Shown: positions 37,072 through 45,544 of the stretch, in pieces
Layout of the letters: each line of letters opens with the position of its first letter
Numbering within the stretch: position 1 is the first letter of the stretch
NCBI GenBank assembly: GCA_965140765.1
Contig: OZ223309.1
Span: 2,976,001-3,040,000, forward strand
DNA length: 64,000 nt
Origin: Sunxiuqinia sp963678245
Lineage (GTDB): Bacteria > Bacteroidota > Bacteroidia > Bacteroidales > Prolixibacteraceae
Reading direction: 5' to 3'
Made by a program: the position numbers and the translations under genes
The notes under the pieces: generated by a model
The model's database searches: none
What the model was told of the DNA's origin: nothing
Seen by the model: the letters and a program-made list of their open reading frames with translations, nothing else

Positions 37072-38406
37072 TTAAACAACCCCCTGTGCCAACATCGCAT
37101 CTGCAACTTTCACAAAACCGCCGACATTGGCTCCTTTCACATAATTGATTTTATCACCTTCTCTACCATAACGCACACAGGTGTCGTGAATCTCACGCAT
37201 TATAATGTGTAAACGTCCGTCGACTTCTTCTCGTGTCCAATTTAATCGCTGACTGTTTTGGGTCATCTCCAAGCCAGATACTGCAACACCTCCGGCATTC
37301 ACAGCCTTACCCGGGGCATAACTAATTGTTTTAATCAAATACTCAGCGGCATCAGCAGTACATCCCATATTGGAAGCTTCGGCCAATAAAAAGCAGCCGT
37401 TTTTAACCAACAACTGAGCATCTTCCAAATTCACCTCATTTTCGGTAGCACATGGAATAGCGATATCAACCTTTTGCTCCCAAGGTTTTCTATCGGGGTA
37501 AAACTTGGCACCAAACTCTTCAGCGTATGGTTCAACAATATCATTATTCGTTGCTCGTAACTCCAGTAAATAATCGATCTTTTCGCCATGAATACCATCA
37601 GCGTCATAAATGTAACCATCAGGCCCGGAGATGGTAACTACCTTCCCTCCAAGCTCAGTAATTTTAGTGATCGCCCCCCAGGCAACGTTACCAAATCCAG
37701 AGACGGAAAAAGTTTGTCCGGCAATGTCTTTACCCAAAAGAGAGAGCATGTGATGCACAAAATACACGGCTCCAAAACCGGTGGCCTCAGGACGGATCAA
37801 ACTCCCCCCCCACGCGAGTCCTTTGCCTGTTAGCACGCCTGTAAACTCATTTCGAATTCGTTTGTACTGCCCAAACAGGTATCCAATTTCCCGTCCACCG
37901 ACTCCAATATCACCGGCAGGAACATCGGTATGAGGTCCAATATGCCTTTGCAATTCGGTCATAAAACTTTGACAAAAACGCATAATCTCATTATCCGACT
38001 TTCCTTTGGGGCTAAAATCTGAACCACCTTTTCCTCCGCCCATGGGCAAGCTTGTAAGACTATTTTTAAAAGTCTGTTCAAAACCCAAAAATTTCAAAAT
38101 TGATAGAGTTACTGTAGGGTGAAAACGTAATCCGCCTTTGTACGGACCCAAAGCCGAATTGAATTCGACACGGTATCCTCTGTTAATTTGAACCTCTCCT
38201 AAATCGTCAACCCAAGGAACGCGAAACATAATTACCCGCTCAGGTTCAGTCATACGTTCCAATATTTTTGCCTTCTTATATCGAGGATTTTGTTGATAGA
38301 CATCCCAAATGCTTTCTACCACTTCTTGAACCGCTTGATGAAATTCCTTTTCACCAGCTGTTTTCGTTTTTAATGCCGTCAAAAATTCATTAATATCCGC
38401 TTTCAT
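37072..38406 (-). CDS. gdhA: NADP-type glutamate dehydrogenase
   Basis: Hexameric enzyme (444 residues, normal length for the small class) catalysing reductive amination of 2-oxoglutarate, that is ammonia assimilation. Catalytic features are intact: SALGPYKGGLRFHP near 84, LPMGGGKGGSDF with catalytic Lys about 126, and AGDIGVGGRE with catalytic Asp about 166. The nucleotide domain carries GFGNVAWGA near 240. A shortened paralogue lies just upstream on the same strand, separated by 234 bases. Confidence 0.97.
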   Translation of the reverse strand: MKADINEFLTALKTKTAGEKEFHQAVQEVVESIWDVYQQNPRYKKAKILERMTEPERVIMFRVPWVDDLGEVQINRGYRVEFNSALGPYKGGLRFHPTVTLSILKFLGFEQTFKNSLTSLPMGGGKGGSDFSPKGKSDNEIMRFCQSFMTELQRHIGPHTDVPAGDIGVGGREIGYLFGQYKRIRNEFTGVLTGKGLAWGGSLIRPEATGFGAVYFVHHMLSLLGKDIAGQTFSVSGFGNVAWGAITKITELGGKVVTISGPDGYIYDADGIHGEKIDYLLELRATNNDIVEPYAEEFGAKFYPDRKPWEQKVDIAIPCATENEVNLEDAQLLVKNGCFLLAEASNMGCTADAAEYLIKTISYAPGKAVNAGGVAVSGLEMTQNSQRLNWTREEVDGRLHIIMREIHDTCVRYGREGDKINYVKGANVGGFVKVADAMLAQGVV

Positions 38407-38640
38407 CTTATTATTTTTTCAGAATAAAACTGCCAATTACCTTAACAAAGGAAACGACGAAATTAGCCTTAAAAACTGATTTTAGCCCAAGTATTAATAA
38501 CAATAGTGATGTTTTAGAACAGCAACTAACATCAAGGTTCAGCCACAGAAACAGATAACTGACTGAGCCATAAGATGACGATACATTTTATAAAAAACAC
38601 ATATTCTGCAAACGTGTAATACCCCCCCGGGTACACTTTA

Positions 38641-39573
38641 TTATAAATATCCATGAGCCATCATAACTTTGGCTACTTTCACAAAACCAGCTACATTTGC
38701 TCCGTCAACATAATTCATCCATCCATTGTCATGTTTCCCATAGTTTACGCACATTTCATGTATGTTTTTCATGATTATATGTAGCCGACCGTCAACTTCT
38801 TCCCGGGTCCAGTTTATGCGCATGCTGTTTTGGCTCATTTCTAATCCAGAAACAGCAACACCTCCAGCATTTGCAGCCTTACCGGGCGCATACAAAATCC
38901 GTCCTTTATGAAACTCATGAACAGCCTCGAGAGTGCTCGGCATATTTGCCCCTTCTGATATAACTTCACATCCATTTTTAAGAAGTATCACTGCTTCTCC
39001 CTGATTAATTTCATTCTCGGTTGCGCAAGACAGAGCAACGTCACATTTTACCGACCAGGGGCGCTCATTTGCTTTGTACGTACAACTATATTTTTCAGCA
39101 TATTCTTTTATTCTGCCCCGACTGATGTTTTTAAGCTCCATCACATAATCTAATTTTTCGCGATCAATTCCATCCGGATCATGTATAAATCCGCTCGAAT
39201 CGGACATGGTAACAACCTTGCCTCCAAAATGGATTACCTTCTCAGCAGCAAACTGGGCCACATTTCCAGAACCCGAAATGCAAACAACTTTTCCATCAAA
39301 AGGTTCTCCCTTTCGCTTCATCATTTCTTCAGCAAAATAAACCGCCCCATAACCAGTCGCTTCGGGACGAATCAAACTCCCTCCCCACTCCAGTCCTTTT
39401 CCGGTTAAAACCCCAGTAAATTCATTTCGTATTCGTTTATACTGACCAAACAAAAAGGGAGCAATGGATTCAACCACCTCATTCACTGCCTGATGCAATT
39501 CTTTCTGAAAAGGATCTCTGGCTTTCACATAATCCATAAACGAATGAATGAACTTACTCGTTGATTTTTCCAT
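38641..39573 (-). CDS. Glutamate dehydrogenase paralogue lacking about 140 internal residues
   Basis: An open 310-residue frame clearly related to the neighbouring gdhA, but residues corresponding to about 37-176 of the intact protein are absent. The joint reads VVESIAPF-LFGQYKRIRNEF; both sides stay in frame and no stop interrupts it. The lost part includes the substrate domain with the GGGKGG lysine and the catalytic Asp, whereas the nucleotide-binding domain (SGSGNVAQFAAEKV near 97) and the C-terminal helices are complete. It should be inactive as a dehydrogenase. It may be a pseudogene, a subunit poisoning or regulating GdhA hexamers, or a mis-assembled copy. Read as CDS because nothing else breaks it. 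Confidence 0.8.
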   Translation of the reverse strand: MEKSTSKFIHSFMDYVKARDPFQKELHQAVNEVVESIAPFLFGQYKRIRNEFTGVLTGKGLEWGGSLIRPEATGYGAVYFAEEMMKRKGEPFDGKVVCISGSGNVAQFAAEKVIHFGGKVVTMSDSSGFIHDPDGIDREKLDYVMELKNISRGRIKEYAEKYSCTYKANERPWSVKCDVALSCATENEINQGEAVILLKNGCEVISEGANMPSTLEAVHEFHKGRILYAPGKAANAGGVAVSGLEMSQNSMRINWTREEVDGRLHIIMKNIHEMCVNYGKHDNGWMNYVDGANVAGFVKVAKVMMAHGYL

Positions 39574-39837
39574 AGGAAATAAATTTTATTTTAATCTATA
39601 AGTTCGCAAACCAACATGAAACTTACAAGCTGTTATTGAGCAGTGTAAAAAAAAGACGTCAGCAACTATCAATCAACAAACTCGATGTATTTTATATTAA
39701 TATGAGAAGAGATTCATTTTCGCATCCATTCGAATCGAAATATTTCTAATCGCCAATTACACCGAAGCCATTCTACTAGAACTGACAAAAACTGATTTCT
39801 GATTTAACAGAATCAAAAAAAAGCCTATTCATGCGTG

Positions 39838-39879
39838 GAAAAGTGCAATTCATCATTCGAAAAGTGGCATCCATCAAAA
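39838..39879. repeat. Imperfect tandem repeat, two 21-bp units
   Basis: Two adjacent units both begin with GAAAAGTG and share a later CAT/CATCA; 15 of 21 positions agree by eye. Upstream of the CPBP gene promoter; could be a binding site or chance. Confidence 0.3.
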
Positions 39880-39916
39880 AGTAGTGAAAAAGATATGAAG
39901 TAATCTCACATCACTG

Positions 39917-39924
39917 TAACTTTG
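39917..39924 (+). promoter_or_regulatory. Candidate -7 box for the CPBP gene
   Basis: TAACTTTG fits TAnnTTTG, 29 bases before the ATG at 39954. No clear -33 box. Confidence 0.4.
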
Positions 39925-39953
39925 CGTTGTTACGATTAACTAGCACAAGCAAC

Positions 39954-40757
39954 ATGCCCAGAAAATTGACACTGAAGAATTTCACAATAGGTAAGCTCAT
40001 TTTAATTACCCTATTTTTTTACCTTCCGATATTAACTACCCAACTTATTTTTAAGCAAGCAGGCCCCAGTAACAACATATTTATCGTCTTATACCTTTCT
40101 CTTTCTACAATACTCGTGAACGTGCTCCTGATCAGCTACGCCGTTAAACGAAAAAACTTTGAAAGCTTTATGATTCAAAATGATTTAAAACAGCTGCGTT
40201 TATCTTTTCTTCCAGTTGCTTTTGTTAGTACGCTGGCATTATTTTTTGTCGTTGACCCACTAGACCAAATCCTTCCCTCTTCTAAAATTCATTTAAACTA
40301 CCTGGAAGAGCTAATGCGATTAAAAACCTACTCCTTTATAGTGATTGTTGTGATTGTCCCAATTTTAGAAGAAATCCTTTTTCGTGGTATTATTCTGAGA
40401 GACTTACTCCATAAGTTCAGCCCATTTCGGGCAATTGCGATTTCGGCACTTCTCTTTGCTGCAATTCATTTTAATCTGGCGCAACTAGTCACGGGGTTTA
40501 TTGGAGGTTTATTTTTAGGCTATCTTTTCTGGCAAACCAAATCTATACTAACATGCATCTCGGCTCACATGGTGTACAATGCTTTTTCATTCTTTTCGTA
40601 CCACTTTTTAAGAACTAATTTTAGTATCGAATCAGCAATTGACAACACACCAATATACCTCATTTTATATTTAGCAGCAGCGTTAACTTTGGCTTTTAGC
40701 ATTTTATTCATCTACAAAACAAACTATACCAAACATATCAACTCAACGAATCTTTAA
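39954..40757 (+). CDS. CPBP family intramembrane glutamic endopeptidase
   Basis: Abi/CAAX-like membrane protease of 267 residues from the ATG at 39954 (a TTG nine codons earlier is in frame). Six to seven hydrophobic helices are predicted. The three family motifs are present: EEILFRGIILRDLL near 139 (Glu-Glu plus Arg), LLFAAIHFNLAQL near 166 (His) and ISAHMVYNAFSF near 202 (His/Asn). Members process prenylated or other membrane proteins or give self-immunity to bacteriocins; the substrate here is unknown. Confidence 0.88.
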   Translation: MPRKLTLKNFTIGKLILITLFFYLPILTTQLIFKQAGPSNNIFIVLYLSLSTILVNVLLISYAVKRKNFESFMIQNDLKQLRLSFLPVAFVSTLALFFVVDPLDQILPSSKIHLNYLEELMRLKTYSFIVIVVIVPILEEILFRGIILRDLLHKFSPFRAIAISALLFAAIHFNLAQLVTGFIGGLFLGYLFWQTKSILTCISAHMVYNAFSFFSYHFLRTNFSIESAIDNTPIYLILYLAAALTLAFSILFIYKTNYTKHINSTNL

Positions 40758-40791
40758 ACTTGGACAAAAAGTAATAGATCGCTAAAAATTG

Positions 40792-40799
40792 TATTTTTG
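40792..40799 (+). promoter_or_regulatory. Candidate -7 box for the cyclophilin gene
   Basis: TATTTTTG fits TAnnTTTG, 18 bases before the ATG, with no good -33 match. Confidence 0.4.
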
Positions 40800-40817
40800 A
40801 AACTCATAAAAACATAA

Positions 40818-41261
40818 ATGAAAATGAAACAAGCAGAAATTCATACCGAGAAAGGTATCATGAAAGTCCACTTTTATGAAGATGATGCACCTTTAACAGT
40901 TGCTAATTTCATCAAACTATCGAAAGAAGGCTTTTACGACGGAGTAACTTTCCACCGGGTAATTCCAAATTTTGTTGTTCAGGGAGGTTGCCCAGATGGA
41001 ACTGGTGCAGGAGGCCCCGGATATACAATCAAATGTGAATTGGATGGCGACAATCAATATCACGATCGTGGCGTATTATCGATGGCCCATGCAGGAAGAG
41101 ACACCGGAGGTTCCCAGTTTTTTATTTGTCACAGCCGCGAAAATACGGCTCACCTTGACCGAAAGCACACGTGCTTCGGAAAAGTTTATGAGGGATTGGA
41201 AGTGATTGATAATATTCGTCAGGGAGATGAAATTGAAAAAATAGTAATCATCGAAGAATAA
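40818..41261 (+). CDS. Cyclophilin-type peptidyl-prolyl cis-trans isomerase
   Basis: Cytoplasmic (no signal peptide) PpiB-like enzyme of 147 residues that accelerates proline isomerisation during folding. Seen: GFYDGVTFHRVIPNFVVQGG near 38-57 with the active-site Arg, GGSQFFICHS near 98 and HLDRKHTCFGKV near 115. The late Trp of human cyclophilin is His/Leu, normal in short bacterial forms. A weak stem-loop lies at about 41271-41301 after the stop. Confidence 0.95.
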   Translation: MKMKQAEIHTEKGIMKVHFYEDDAPLTVANFIKLSKEGFYDGVTFHRVIPNFVVQGGCPDGTGAGGPGYTIKCELDGDNQYHDRGVLSMAHAGRDTGGSQFFICHSRENTAHLDRKHTCFGKVYEGLEVIDNIRQGDEIEKIVIIEE

Positions 41262-41319
41262 TACATCGTAGGATTGAGTGATCAAACTCATCCGATCCTT
41301 TATCAAATAGCAACATCTT

Positions 41320-41595
41320 ATGTCTGGAGGAGGAGCCATTGCTGCCATGGTGCAGTCAATAAAAAGTAATCGTAATCTTTTAAAAGAAAGAAGTCATGCA
41401 TTCAAAAATAGAATTGTTAATGACTCTCCATACAAACACAATAAATTAAGCTTCAAAAAGGCAACTAACGAGGAACTTCAGGAATTTCGGCAAAAACTAT
41501 TGAAGCAGAAAAAGTTTGAACAGAAAATTCGAATAACCATTTACCTGATTCTACTTCTTATTCTATCCCTCGCTCTTTATTATATCTCAATATAA
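41320..41595 (+). CDS. Small conserved-type membrane protein beginning MSGGGAIAAM
   Basis: A 91-residue protein with a Gly-rich start (MSGGGAIAAMVQSIKSN), a basic soluble middle predicted to be helical (LQEFRQKLLKQKKFEQKIR) and a C-terminal transmembrane helix (IYLILLLILSLALYYI). I recall this start being widely conserved in Bacteroidota, where the proteins carry no assigned function. It has its own gap upstream (58 bases) and faces kdsB tail to tail 19 bases away. Confidence 0.7.
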   Translation: MSGGGAIAAMVQSIKSNRNLLKERSHAFKNRIVNDSPYKHNKLSFKKATNEELQEFRQKLLKQKKFEQKIRITIYLILLLILSLALYYISI

Positions 41596-41614
41596 ACAAC
41601 AACACTCCCGTAGT

Positions 41615-42382
41615 TTATATTCCACTTTTCGCTATAAACTTCTCTGCAGCAATAAGGTCTTCGGGTATATCAATCCCGATACTTTCAAAGCTGGTTTTTG
41701 CTACTTTAATCCGGTATCCATTTTCCAGCCAACGCAATTGCTCCAAAGATTCCGCCAGTTCCAATCGCGAAGGCAATAATAAAGTAATCTGTTCCAACAC
41801 CTCTTTCCGGTAAGCATACATCCCAAGATGACTAAAAAAATCATGACGGGTTAACCATTTTTCCTTTTCTTCACCTCGAATATGAGGAATTGCCTCACGG
41901 CTAAACAACAAAGCATTTTGATTCCGATCCATCACCACCTTGGGACGATTCGTATTAAACAATACTTCGTCACTTTCAATCTGCTTAACCAAGGTTGCAA
42001 TATCAGTTTCTGAGTCATCAAAACATGATTTGAGCGCATTTAATTGTTCTTGGCGCACGAATGGCTCATCCCCCTGAATATTAATAACCACATCAAACTG
42101 AATTTCGGCTGCCAAAAGTGCAGCCGCTTCAGCACACCGATCGGTTCCACTCTGGTGATCATCGCGGGTCATCAAATACTTCCCTCCAAATCCGGCAACT
42201 GCTTTTGCAATTCGCTCATCATCGGTAGCAACCCAAACATTATCTATCGCATTTTCAGCATTTTCATAAACATGCTGAATGATCAGCTTGTCGCCCAGCT
42301 TCATCAATGGTTTACCGGGAAACCGGGTTGAAGCGTATCGCGCAGGTATAATTCCAATAAACTTAGGTTTGGTTGACTCCAT
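41615..42382 (-). CDS. kdsB: CMP-Kdo synthetase (3-deoxy-manno-octulosonate cytidylyltransferase)
   Basis: Activates Kdo with CTP for transfer to lipid A in LPS synthesis. The 255-residue length fits. The nucleotide loop is FIGIIPARYASTRFPGKPL near 8-26, with GTDRCAEA near 88, NIQGDEPFV near 106, FSREAIPH near 166 and HLGMYAYRKEVL near 195. Together with lpxB and lptE in the window it shows a normal LPS outer membrane. Confidence 0.96.
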   Translation of the reverse strand: MESTKPKFIGIIPARYASTRFPGKPLMKLGDKLIIQHVYENAENAIDNVWVATDDERIAKAVAGFGGKYLMTRDDHQSGTDRCAEAAALLAAEIQFDVVINIQGDEPFVRQEQLNALKSCFDDSETDIATLVKQIESDEVLFNTNRPKVVMDRNQNALLFSREAIPHIRGEEKEKWLTRHDFFSHLGMYAYRKEVLEQITLLLPSRLELAESLEQLRWLENGYRIKVAKTSFESIGIDIPEDLIAAEKFIAKSGI

Positions 42383-42516
42383 TATTAAATCACATTTTTC
42401 TTTTTAGTAATGACTCCCAGATTCAAGAAAAAACTAAAAATTGTTAAAAAACTCTTTATATACCGACTCTAAAACATTCTTAACCGATAAAACAAAGGCT
42501 TTAATAGTTAAAATTG

Positions 42517-42524
42517 TAACTTTG
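42517..42524 (+). promoter_or_regulatory. Candidate -7 box for the sigma-54 activator gene
   Basis: TAACTTTG fits TAnnTTTG, 26 bases before the start codon. It would drive the activator and possibly lptE-secG. Confidence 0.42.
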
Positions 42525-42550
42525 TCAGTCGAAAATTCAGTGTCAAAAAT

Positions 42551-43783
42551 ATGGATGTTCAGGAAATAAAACAACGCTTTGGAATAATTGGTAATGCAGA
42601 AGTACTTAATCGTGCTATAGAAGTAGCTGTACAGGTAGCTCCTACTGATTTATCAGTTTTAATTACAGGAGAAAGCGGAACAGGAAAAGAAGCATTCCCA
42701 CAAATTATACATCAGTTTTCTTCCCGCAAACATGGGAAATATATTGCTGTAAACTGCGGAGCCATCCCGGAAGGAACCATCGATTCCGAGTTATTTGGTC
42801 ACGAGAAAGGATCTTTTACCGGAGCGATGTCCGACCGCAAAGGTTATTTTGAAGAAGCCGACAATGGAACCATCTTTTTAGATGAAATTGGAGAACTTCC
42901 GCTATCAACACAAGTTCGTTTGCTTCGAGTACTCGAAGCCGGAGAATTTATGAAAGTAGGATCTTCAAAAGTCCTGAAAACCAATGTGCGAGTTGTTGCT
43001 GCAACAAATGTTGACATACCTGTCGCCATTCAGGAAGGAAAATTTCGCGAGGATTTGTATTATAGACTAAATACGGTTCCCATCCGCATACTTCCTCTTC
43101 GCGACCGAAAAGAGGACATCTTCCTGTTATTCAGGAAATTTGCTATGGATTTTGCTGAAAAATACCGAATGCCCCCTGTTCGTTTAGACGAAGAAGCTCA
43201 GAATGTATTGATCAATTTTGACTGGCCGGGCAATGTTCGTCAATTGAAAAACATTACCGAGCAAATTTCAATTATTGAGCAAAACCGGATGATTGATGGA
43301 AATGCGATGCGTGCCTACCTGCCGGTTGAAGCCAGCAAGCTACCTGCACTGTACAACGGCATTGATCAAAAAACATTTGCCAACGAACGGGAAATTCTGT
43401 ACCAGGTTTTATTTGATATGAAACGAGATGTTAACGACCTAAAAAAATTGGTGCATGACTTAATGGTAGATGGAGCTGACCGACCTGAATTTCACTCGGA
43501 CAATGCGCAAATCATTCGTAAAATTTATCAGCAAGAAGAAGGTCCCACGGCTCCTGAGCCTCACAGTCACCCTCCGACACATTACAATGAGCCCATCAAC
43601 CGGGAAGATATTCAGGACACTGAAGAGTTTGTTGAAGAATCATTATCATTAGAAGATAAAGAGATTGAGTTGATCAAAAAAGCATTGAACAAACACAAAG
43701 GCAAACGGAAATATGCCGCCCAGGAGTTGGGAATTTCAGAACGCACCCTTTATCGAAAAATTAAGGAATATGACATTAACTAA
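42551..43783 (+). CDS. Sigma-54 dependent transcriptional activator without a receiver domain
   Basis: A 410-residue AAA+ activator that starts almost directly with the ATPase (residue about 20): Walker A GESGTGKEAFPQ near 40, the sigma-54 contacting loop GSFTGAMSD near 80, Walker B GTIFLDEIGELP near 103 and the sensor II WPGNVRQLKN near 227. A linker region (about 260-370) rich in His/Pro precedes a Fis-type DNA-binding helix-turn-helix (YAAQELGISERTLYRKI) at the end. With no sensory domain it should be controlled by amount, partner protein or the linker. It overlaps lptE by 14 bases. Confidence 0.92.
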   Translation: MDVQEIKQRFGIIGNAEVLNRAIEVAVQVAPTDLSVLITGESGTGKEAFPQIIHQFSSRKHGKYIAVNCGAIPEGTIDSELFGHEKGSFTGAMSDRKGYFEEADNGTIFLDEIGELPLSTQVRLLRVLEAGEFMKVGSSKVLKTNVRVVAATNVDIPVAIQEGKFREDLYYRLNTVPIRILPLRDRKEDIFLLFRKFAMDFAEKYRMPPVRLDEEAQNVLINFDWPGNVRQLKNITEQISIIEQNRMIDGNAMRAYLPVEASKLPALYNGIDQKTFANEREILYQVLFDMKRDVNDLKKLVHDLMVDGADRPEFHSDNAQIIRKIYQQEEGPTAPEPHSHPPTHYNEPINREDIQDTEEFVEESLSLEDKEIELIKKALNKHKGKRKYAAQELGISERTLYRKIKEYDIN

Positions 43784-44300
43784 TCGATTCAAGAGTCTAA
43801 TACTTATTGCATTATTTGTGTTAGCCGGAGGTGGTCTGTTTCAAAACTGTAAAGTATCCTACTCATTTACAGGAGCCTCGATTGCGCCCGATGTAAAAAC
43901 CTTTACCGTCTATTATTTCCCCAACAGGGCGCGGTTAATCAATCCAAATTTGAGCCAGCAAATGACTGAAGCCTTGCAGGATAAGTTATTGCGCCAAACA
44001 TCGTTAGATCAAGTTCAAGAAAAAGGCGATCTGGAGTTTGAAGGACAAATAACAGGCTACGACACACGCCCGATGAATATTTCGGAAGGCGATTTGGCAG
44101 CTGAAACACGACTAACAGTAACTATAAAAGTAAAATACACCAACAACAAAAGCCCTGATGACAACTGGGAAAAAACATTCTCGGCCTATGAAGATTTTAA
44201 TAGCAATCAAATTCTAAGTTCAGTTGAAGACGAGCTAATTGTTGATATTTTGGATAAATTAACCGAAGATATTTTTAATGCTTCTATCGCGAATTGGTGA
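43770..44300 (+). CDS. lptE: LptE-like LPS assembly lipoprotein
   Basis: The ATG at 43770 (MTLTNRFKSLIL) gives 176 residues; a longer frame to 43713 overlaps the regulator and is unlikely. An export signal ends with a Cys in FQNCKVSYSF (about 27-36), so the protein should be lipidated and help the LptD pore in LPS export. SYSFTGASI and TFTVYYFPNRARLINPNLSQ are typical of the LptE/LPS-assembly DUF family in this phylum. It starts inside the end of the sigma-54 activator, and the next gene starts on its last base. Confidence 0.82.
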   Translation: MTLTNRFKSLILIALFVLAGGGLFQNCKVSYSFTGASIAPDVKTFTVYYFPNRARLINPNLSQQMTEALQDKLLRQTSLDQVQEKGDLEFEGQITGYDTRPMNISEGDLAAETRLTVTIKVKYTNNKSPDDNWEKTFSAYEDFNSNQILSSVEDELIVDILDKLTEDIFNASIANW

Positions 44301-44902
44301 TGCAAAAAAACGTTTTCTATAATTACCTGAAACATCCTGAAACACTCAATCAGGAGAGCTTAACCGAATTAAAAACCTTGGTTAAAAATTATCCTACTTT
44401 TCAGTCGGCATGGATGTTACTCTTAAAAAATCTAAAAATACTGGATCATCCTGATTTTGAACAATACCTTAAGCAAGGAGCCATTCATGTAGCAGACAGG
44501 CGAATACTTTATCACTTTATCCATCACGAAATCACTGAAACTGAAGAACAATCGCCCACCGAAACTCAAGTTGATCCATTAACCTTGGAATATATGACTC
44601 CCGGAGTTTATCGACTACAAGAACCAACCGAGCAAAAAGAGGAGTCGCTCGTTGATCTGATTCGTTCTATTCGTAAAAAGGAAGTGACAAAAGAATTAGA
44701 GGAGGTGGACCAGCCTGTTGAAGAAAAAGAAGAAGAAAAATCGGACAATTCTTTTGTTACTGAAACACTTGCTAAAATTTACTGGCAACAAAAACATTAC
44801 CAAAAAGCAATTCAAGCTTATGAAAATTTAAGTTTGAAATATCCGGAAAAAAGTACTTACTTTGCCGGGCAGATTGAGAAAATAAAAAAATTAACGAATT
44901 AA
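44300..44902 (+). CDS. Uncharacterised protein with C-terminal TPR repeat
   Basis: The ATG at 44300 overlaps the lptE stop by one base (TGATG) and gives 200 residues. The first part (1-90) is helical with FYNYLKHPETLNQES and FQSAWMLLLKNLK; the middle (about 95-150) is a highly charged Glu/Lys linker, and the end (ETLAKIYWQQKHYQKAIQAY) is a classic TPR unit. No signal peptide. Role unknown; the context suggests outer membrane or Sec-related function. Confidence 0.75.
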   Translation: MQKNVFYNYLKHPETLNQESLTELKTLVKNYPTFQSAWMLLLKNLKILDHPDFEQYLKQGAIHVADRRILYHFIHHEITETEEQSPTETQVDPLTLEYMTPGVYRLQEPTEQKEESLVDLIRSIRKKEVTKELEEVDQPVEEKEEEKSDNSFVTETLAKIYWQQKHYQKAIQAYENLSLKYPEKSTYFAGQIEKIKKLTN

Positions 44903-44915
44903 ATAAAAGCACACC

Positions 44916-45275
44916 ATGTACACGCTAATTACTGTTTTAATTTTCATCACTTGTGTTCTTTTGATCCTGATTGTACTGGTTCAAAATTCAAAAGGTGGTG
45001 GTCTAGCCAGCAACTTCCAATCATCAAACCAAATTATGGGTGTTCGTAAAACAACCGATTTTTTGGAAAAAGCAACCTGGGCTCTCGCTGGAGCTTTATT
45101 GTTCTTTTCTGTTTTAGGAAGTGCTTTTATTCCACGAACAGCTGAAGAAGTAAATCAATCGGCTATTCAGGAACAAATTGAAAATGCAGTTGATCCTAAC
45201 GCTGTTCCTAACTTCCCTACAACGGTACCAGATCAAGATCAACCAACAGAAGAAACACCTGCTCCTACTGAATAA
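44916..45275 (+). CDS. secG: Preprotein translocase subunit SecG
   Basis: Inner-membrane accessory subunit of SecYEG. The 119-residue protein has two transmembrane helices, the first with LLILIVLVQNSKGGGLASNFQ (the invariant VQNSKGGGL/AxxF segment near 19-38) and a second near 50-68, followed by a Pro/Thr/Asp-rich tail of about 40 residues that is longer than in E. coli. Ends just before a strong terminator. Confidence 0.94.
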   Translation: MYTLITVLIFITCVLLILIVLVQNSKGGGLASNFQSSNQIMGVRKTTDFLEKATWALAGALLFFSVLGSAFIPRTAEEVNQSAIQEQIENAVDPNAVPNFPTTVPDQDQPTEETPAPTE

Positions 45276-45301
45276 AATAAAACGCAGAAAAAATGATATT
45301 T

Positions 45302-45333
45302 AAAAGCCACTCAAATGTTGAGTGGCTTTTTTT
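45302..45333 (+). terminator. Rho-independent terminator of secG
   Basis: A 13-bp perfect stem (AAAAGCCACTCAA with TTGAGTGGCTTTT) around ATG, then T residues. It isolates groESL from the lptE-secG cluster. Confidence 0.9.
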
Positions 45334-45360
45334 ATGTCCATATGTCAGGTTAAACCACAA

Positions 45361-45400
45361 ACTGACAAAACCTGCAAAACACTGACAAACACATGCAAAC
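45361..45400. repeat. Two 20-bp tandem repeats in the groES leader
   Basis: The units at 45361-45380 and 45381-45400 both start ACTGACAAA and contain TGCAAA/AC near the end; with one shift they agree at 17 or more positions. Further TGTCA/TGACA pieces occur at about 45426 and 45506. They could be protein-binding sites controlling groESL. Confidence 0.5.
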
Positions 45401-45544
45401 AACGACACTCAAAAAGTCATGGACTGTCAAAAATGAAAAAATGTCTCAAAAAAGAAGGCTTTCTTAGACCTACCTCTTTTGGCACAGAATTCGATATACA
45501 AAGGTGTCAATTAAAAAAAATGTCTAATTAAAATAATTAAAAAA

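Larger units (their letters stand above)
39574..39953. other. Spacer between the short gdh and the CPBP protease gene
   Basis: 380 bases between divergent genes. It holds an imperfect 21-bp tandem repeat (39838-39879) and the TAACTTTG box at 39917-39924 for the CPBP gene. Nothing else coding or RNA-like is seen. Confidence 0.5.

Noticed and set aside
39440..39480. Frameshift as the cause of the short GDH paralogue
   Set aside because: Both sides of the joint are in the same frame and the joint codons are sense; a deletion explains it better.
45479..45494. Sigma-54 promoter before groES as an annotated feature
   Set aside because: The -24 part fits but the -12 part has mismatches at two of the key positions, so it is only mentioned as a weak finding.
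45322..45531. Rightward 69-codon open frame between secG and groES
   Set aside because: It starts inside the secG terminator, uses Lys/Thr/Cys-rich low-complexity codons and covers the groES control region.
45334..45544. CIRCE element for HrcA
   Set aside because: No TTAGCACTC-N9-GAGTGCTAA inverted repeat or close variant is present.
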